Assembly: GCA_964615935.1 (NCBI GenBank)
Contig: CAZTTG010000115.1
Location: 1-16,702, forward strand
Source: CAZTTG01 sp964615935
Lineage (GTDB): Bacteria; Planctomycetota; UBA1135; GCA-002686595
Length of the DNA stretch: 16,702 bases
Direction: 5' to 3'
Positions 14,375-16,702 of the stretch are shown piece by piece (positions within the stretch are counted from its first letter, which is position 1; every line of letters starts with the position of its first letter). Both the position numbers and the translations under genes were made by a program. The notes beneath the pieces are model-generated. The model was not told the origin of the DNA and did no database searches. It saw only the letters and a list, made by a program, of their open reading frames with translations.

Positions 14375-15046
14375 CGCCTCGGCCGGCTCCCCCCGGAACC
14401 GCAGGAACCTCTCGAGAAGCACCGACAGGATTGCCCCGAGCAGCGCCCCGAAGGCGGCCCCGACGATCACGTCGGAGAAGAAGTGCACGCCCACGTAGAC
14501 GCGGGAGAGGCTCACCAGGACGGCGAAGGCGAAGGGGACCCAGAGCCGCCGGCGCAGGGACCAGCAGAGGAAGACGGCCGTGGCGAAGGCGGTCAGGGCG
14601 TGGCCCGAGGGGAAGGAGTTCCGCGTGTGCAGGCCTCCCAGCACCCTCAGGTGGTCGCGGCCGAAGCCCTGCGGGATGGCGCCCTCGCGGAAGGGGACCC
14701 TCCATCGGCTGTCGACGAGGCAGAGGGTCTCCTCCACCTGCCTCTCCCGGTCGAGCCGCGACACCAGCGCGCCCACCGGCCGCGGCCGCTGGACGGTGCG
14801 CTTGACCACCTGCCCCAGGGTGCCCGCCAGGATCACCAGCAGGGCCAGGGCCAGCGCCCTGCGGGCGAAGTGGGTGCGGTCCCTCCACCGGAGGTACAGC
14901 CACCCGAGGATCACCAGCACCCAACCCCGGCCGGCCAGACTGAGGAGCCACATCAGGACCCCGAGGGGGCCGGCGTCCGCCCGCGCGTTCACCCACAGGA
15001 AGGCGGCCTCGTCGGCCCGCTGGATCGCCTGGAGGATTGACTCCAT
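14360..15046 (-). CDS. PAP2-family membrane phosphatase
   Basis: This encodes 228 residues of a type 2 phosphatidic acid phosphatase, a family that dephosphorylates lipid phosphates such as phosphatidate, undecaprenyl diphosphate or lipid A at the membrane. All three signature motifs are intact: KRTVQRPRP (Lys82 to Pro90), SFPSGH (145-149 core) and SRVYVGVHFFSD (Arg182, His188, Asp192). Hydrophobic helices surround them, and about 50 residues between the first two motifs form a periplasmic loop. ATG 15046 is used because the upstream extension of the frame has no membrane-protein character; the purine-rich GGAG lies immediately before the ATG, so initiation may be weak. Its 3' end overlaps the convergent TMTC-like gene. 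With its neighbours it may recycle polyprenyl carriers, but this is inference. Confidence 0.93.
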   Translation of the reverse strand: MESILQAIQRADEAAFLWVNARADAGPLGVLMWLLSLAGRGWVLVILGWLYLRWRDRTHFARRALALALLVILAGTLGQVVKRTVQRPRPVGALVSRLDRERQVEETLCLVDSRWRVPFREGAIPQGFGRDHLRVLGGLHTRNSFPSGHALTAFATAVFLCWSLRRRLWVPFAFAVLVSLSRVYVGVHFFSDVIVGAAFGALLGAILSVLLERFLRFRGEPAEALPGQ

Positions 15047-15134
15047 CTCCGCTGGAGGGTAGCGATCCGCCAACGAAAAGCCCGGCCGCGCCGCGAACTC
15101 GTTCGCGACGCGACCGGGGCGCGGGGGGGATGGG

Positions 15135-15686
15135 CTAGGCGGGATCGGTGCGCGAGGCGTCGACCGCTGCCTGGAAGCGCTGCTCCAGCGCCTCTCGGGC
15201 CTGGTCGAGCTTGCGCAGCAGCAGGCCGCGCTCGTCGCGGCTGGCCGCGCCATCCAGGGCGTTGCGGGCGCGCTCCTCCAGGCGATCCAGGGCGGCAGCG
15301 TAGTTCTGCCGCAGGAGGCGCAGGACGGGCGGCCCCTGACCGTCGCCATCTGGAAGGGCCAGGCTCACGGGGAAGGTCCCGGCGTCCGGGCCGGGATCGG
15401 CCCCGCCGGTGAGGGCGTTCTGAAAGCGGGCCTCGAGGGCCTCCTGGGCGCGCGCGGCCTGAAGGCGGATCAGGCGCTCCTGGCGCGTGCCCCGGGCGCC
15501 GTCGAGCGCGTTCTGCGCGCGCTTGTCGAGGCGGTCCTTGGCGTCGGCGTAGAGGTCGTTCAGACCCGGCCGCTCGGTGCTCGAGGGCTGGCTGCCCGCG
15601 TCCACCCGCCGGGAGCCCGGGTCCTCCCGCGGGGTTGCGGGCGGGCGCGCCGTGGGACCGGGATTGGGGTTGACTCGCATGGTCAT
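15135..15686 (-). CDS. Helical protein with duplicated 47-residue unit
   Basis: This encodes 183 residues and I recognise no family. A Pro-rich disordered N-terminus (1-42) is followed by a helical unit at 46-92 and a second copy at 129-175. The copies share YAxAxDRL, RAxNALDG and EALExRFQ, about half of the residues being identical (24 of 47 by my count). They are joined by a Gly/Asp/Pro linker (93-128). No signal peptide or Cys is present, so it is probably cytoplasmic. The start at 15686 has GGAG about 10 bases upstream; ATG 15680 is also possible. It lies about 90 bases downstream of nothing on its own strand and 88 bases upstream of the PAP2 gene. Function is unknown. Confidence 0.7.
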   Translation of the reverse strand: MTMRVNPNPGPTARPPATPREDPGSRRVDAGSQPSSTERPGLNDLYADAKDRLDKRAQNALDGARGTRQERLIRLQAARAQEALEARFQNALTGGADPGPDAGTFPVSLALPDGDGQGPPVLRLLRQNYAAALDRLEERARNALDGAASRDERGLLLRKLDQAREALEQRFQAAVDASRTDPA

Positions 15687-15755
15687 GGCTGGCGGTCTCC
15701 GCGTGACTGGGAGAGTGGGATCGTCCCGGTGATCGTCCCCCGCCGGCGCAACATG

Positions 15756-15775
15756 AGCCCTTTCCGGGGCTTTTT
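15756..15775 (+). terminator. Terminator-like hairpin in the methyltransferase leader
   Basis: AGCCC (15756-15760) and GGGCT (15767-15771) form a 5-bp stem with a 6-base loop, and the 3' arm runs into five T's (15771-15775). It looks like a weak intrinsic terminator on the plus strand. No plus-strand gene ends here, so it would be an attenuator or the end of a short unannotated transcript. The short stem keeps confidence low. Confidence 0.25.
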
Positions 15776-15886
15776 CGCGCGGCGCTGCGCGGGGCCGGGG
15801 ACGGCGGCAGGACGCATTTTCCCGCCCACCCCGAACCCCTTTCCGCCCTGGGGCTTGCCTGGGGGCGAGGCCCTGGTCGAATACCG

Positions 15887-15909
15887 CCTCGCGCGCGCTT
15901 CGCGCGAGG
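15887..15909 (+). promoter_or_regulatory. Hairpin covering the methyltransferase ribosome binding site
   Basis: CCTCGCGCG (15887-15895) pairs perfectly with CGCGCGAGG (15901-15909) around a 5-base loop (CGCTT). Outer pairs G15886-U15910 and C15885-G15911 can extend it to 11 pairs. The 3' arm contains most of the strong Shine-Dalgarno GAGGTGAT (15906-15913), placed 6 bases before ATG 15916. Folding would hide the site from ribosomes, so translation may depend on unfolding or on a trans-acting factor. Confidence 0.5.
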
Positions 15910-15915
15910 TGATCC

Positions 15916-16584
15916 ATGCCCTGGGGCAAGCAGAACTGGCAGAAGTTCGTTCCGAGTCTCTCCTGGCAGGTGGAGCGTCAGATTCCGCGGGTTCTCGCGG
16001 ATGCCGGCCCCGAGGCCGTGATCATCGACCTGGGAGCCGGCGGGAGGGTGATCGATCCGCGCATCCTGTGCGTCGACTTCATCCCCTTCCCCAACACCAG
16101 CCTGGTGGGTGACTGCGAGGCCCTGCCGCTGCGGGGGGGAAGCGTGGACCTGATCCTCGGCACGGGGCTCCTGGAGCACGTGGCCGACGAGCGCAGCACC
16201 CTGGCCGAGGTGGCCCGCGTCCTGCGGCCCGGCGGCCTGGCCCACATGGAGATGCCCTTCCTCCAGCAGTACCACGACGATCCCGTCGACAACCGTCGCA
16301 TGACCGTCCCGGGGCTGGAGCGCGAGATGCAGCGGGTCGGCCTCGAGCCGGTGCGCTCGGGGGTGCACATCGGGCCCACCGTGACGATGATCACCCTCTT
16401 CGCCTACTACGCCTCCCTCGTCTTCGAGGGCCGGAGCGCCCCCCTCCGGGCCCTGTCGAGCGCGGTCTTCGCCCTCCTCTCGGTCCTGCTCTGGCCCCTC
16501 AAGTTCCTGGACCGCCTCCTGGTGAGCAAGCGCAGCGCCCACCGCCTGGCCTTCGGCATCTACTGCACCGCCCGCAAGGTCTGA
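15916..16584 (+). CDS. SAM-dependent methyltransferase (Methyltransf_11-like)
   Basis: This encodes 222 residues of a class I methyltransferase. Motif I is VIIDLGAGG (35-43). The acidic residue after strand 2 is Asp54 (CVDFIPF), followed by GDCEALPLRGGSVDLIL and LLEHVADE (Glu87, His88), then VLRPGGLAHMEMPF. These are typical of the SAM pocket of UbiE/COQ5-like and glycan-cluster methyltransferases. A hydrophobic C-terminal stretch (about 178-203) suggests membrane association. The acceptor is unknown; lipid, quinone or sugar are all possible. A strong Shine-Dalgarno supports ATG 15916, but it lies in a hairpin. The gene is divergent from the duplicated-unit protein across a 229-base gap. Confidence 0.88.
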   Translation: MPWGKQNWQKFVPSLSWQVERQIPRVLADAGPEAVIIDLGAGGRVIDPRILCVDFIPFPNTSLVGDCEALPLRGGSVDLILGTGLLEHVADERSTLAEVARVLRPGGLAHMEMPFLQQYHDDPVDNRRMTVPGLEREMQRVGLEPVRSGVHIGPTVTMITLFAYYASLVFEGRSAPLRALSSAVFALLSVLLWPLKFLDRLLVSKRSAHRLAFGIYCTARKV

Positions 16585-16702
16585 GCGCCCCTTGCCTGGG
16601 TGCCCCTTGATCTGGGGGGGGGGGGGGGGGGGGGCGCCCCGGGGGGCGCCCCCCCCCCCGCCCCGGGGAGGGGGCCTTGCCCGCCCCAGGCGCGAACCCC
16701 CC
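16585..16702. other. Low-complexity G/C tail at the window end
   Basis: After the methyltransferase stop there is an imperfect direct repeat (GCCCCTTGCCTGGG, then GCCCCTTGATCTGGGG). A run of 21 G's follows (16614-16634). The segment 16624-16659 can form a 17-bp all-G/C hairpin, the G-run plus CGCCCC pairing with GGGGCG plus a C-run. No gene is visible. It may be a terminator-like structure, but the homopolymer and the window edge suggest a contig end or sequencing artefact. Confidence 0.5.

Noticed and set aside
15047..15349. Upstream extension of the PAP2 gene to 15349
   Set aside because: The added 101 residues are Ser/Arg/Pro-rich without membrane character and run antisense-frame over the duplicated-unit gene.
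14989..16542. Long minus-strand frame (517 codons) over the methyltransferase
   Set aside because: It crosses three better supported genes and has no recognisable domain; codon-bias shadow.
1..16702. tRNA, rRNA, insertion sequences or CRISPR arrays
   Set aside because: No cloverleaf-like run, transposase motif or spaced repeat array was found on reading; a dedicated RNA search was not possible.

Overview
The window is a very GC-rich bacterial chromosomal segment. It encodes secreted lipoproteins, an HtrA protease, GT-C-type membrane glycosyltransferases, a TPR-tailed membrane transferase and a DUF2961/GH172 protein. This mix suggests an uncultured Gram-negative lineage such as Planctomycetota or a Myxococcota-like group. 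That placement is inference from gene content; no rRNA or tRNA gene was seen.

Layout. Positions 1-1200 hold a small membrane protein (minus strand) and a coiled-coil lipoprotein (plus). The lipoprotein is followed by a membrane-anchored HtrA/Deg serine protease (1227-2393). A multi-spanning glycosyltransferase (2705-4330) converges on a sulfatase-fold lipoprotein (4352-5761). The sulfatase gene diverges over a very short gap from nnrE (NAD(P)HX epimerase, 5788-6525). Next comes the most notable gene, a secreted thioredoxin-fold protein (6642-7682). Its reading frame is broken by one in-frame UGA exactly where the first Cys of a CGPC active site belongs, and a bacterial SECIS-like hairpin follows. 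I read it as a selenoprotein with a UGPC active site and a helical C-terminal extension.

From 7740 to 11132 three minus-strand genes follow: a secreted parallel beta-helix protein, a sugar isomerase-like TIM barrel and a class IV aminotransferase. The last two look like an operon. Divergent from them, a TTG-started GH172-family protein (11286-12365) overlaps by one base (TGATG) a TMTC-like membrane protein with C-terminal TPRs (12365-14374). That gene converges with, and overlaps, a PAP2-family phosphatase (14360-15046). A small protein with a 47-residue internal duplication follows (15135-15686). Last is a SAM methyltransferase (15916-16584), whose Shine-Dalgarno lies inside a strong hairpin. 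The window ends in a 21-G run and a pure G/C palindrome, which may be a contig end or assembly artefact.

Together the genes point to envelope and glycan work: two GT-C-type transferases, a GH172 enzyme, a sulfatase-fold hydrolase, a PAP2 phosphatase and a methyltransferase. Envelope protein quality control and redox functions (HtrA, selenothioredoxin) sit alongside. No selA, selB, selC or selD is present here, so the Sec machinery must be encoded elsewhere if the selenoprotein reading is right. No mobile element or CRISPR array was seen.
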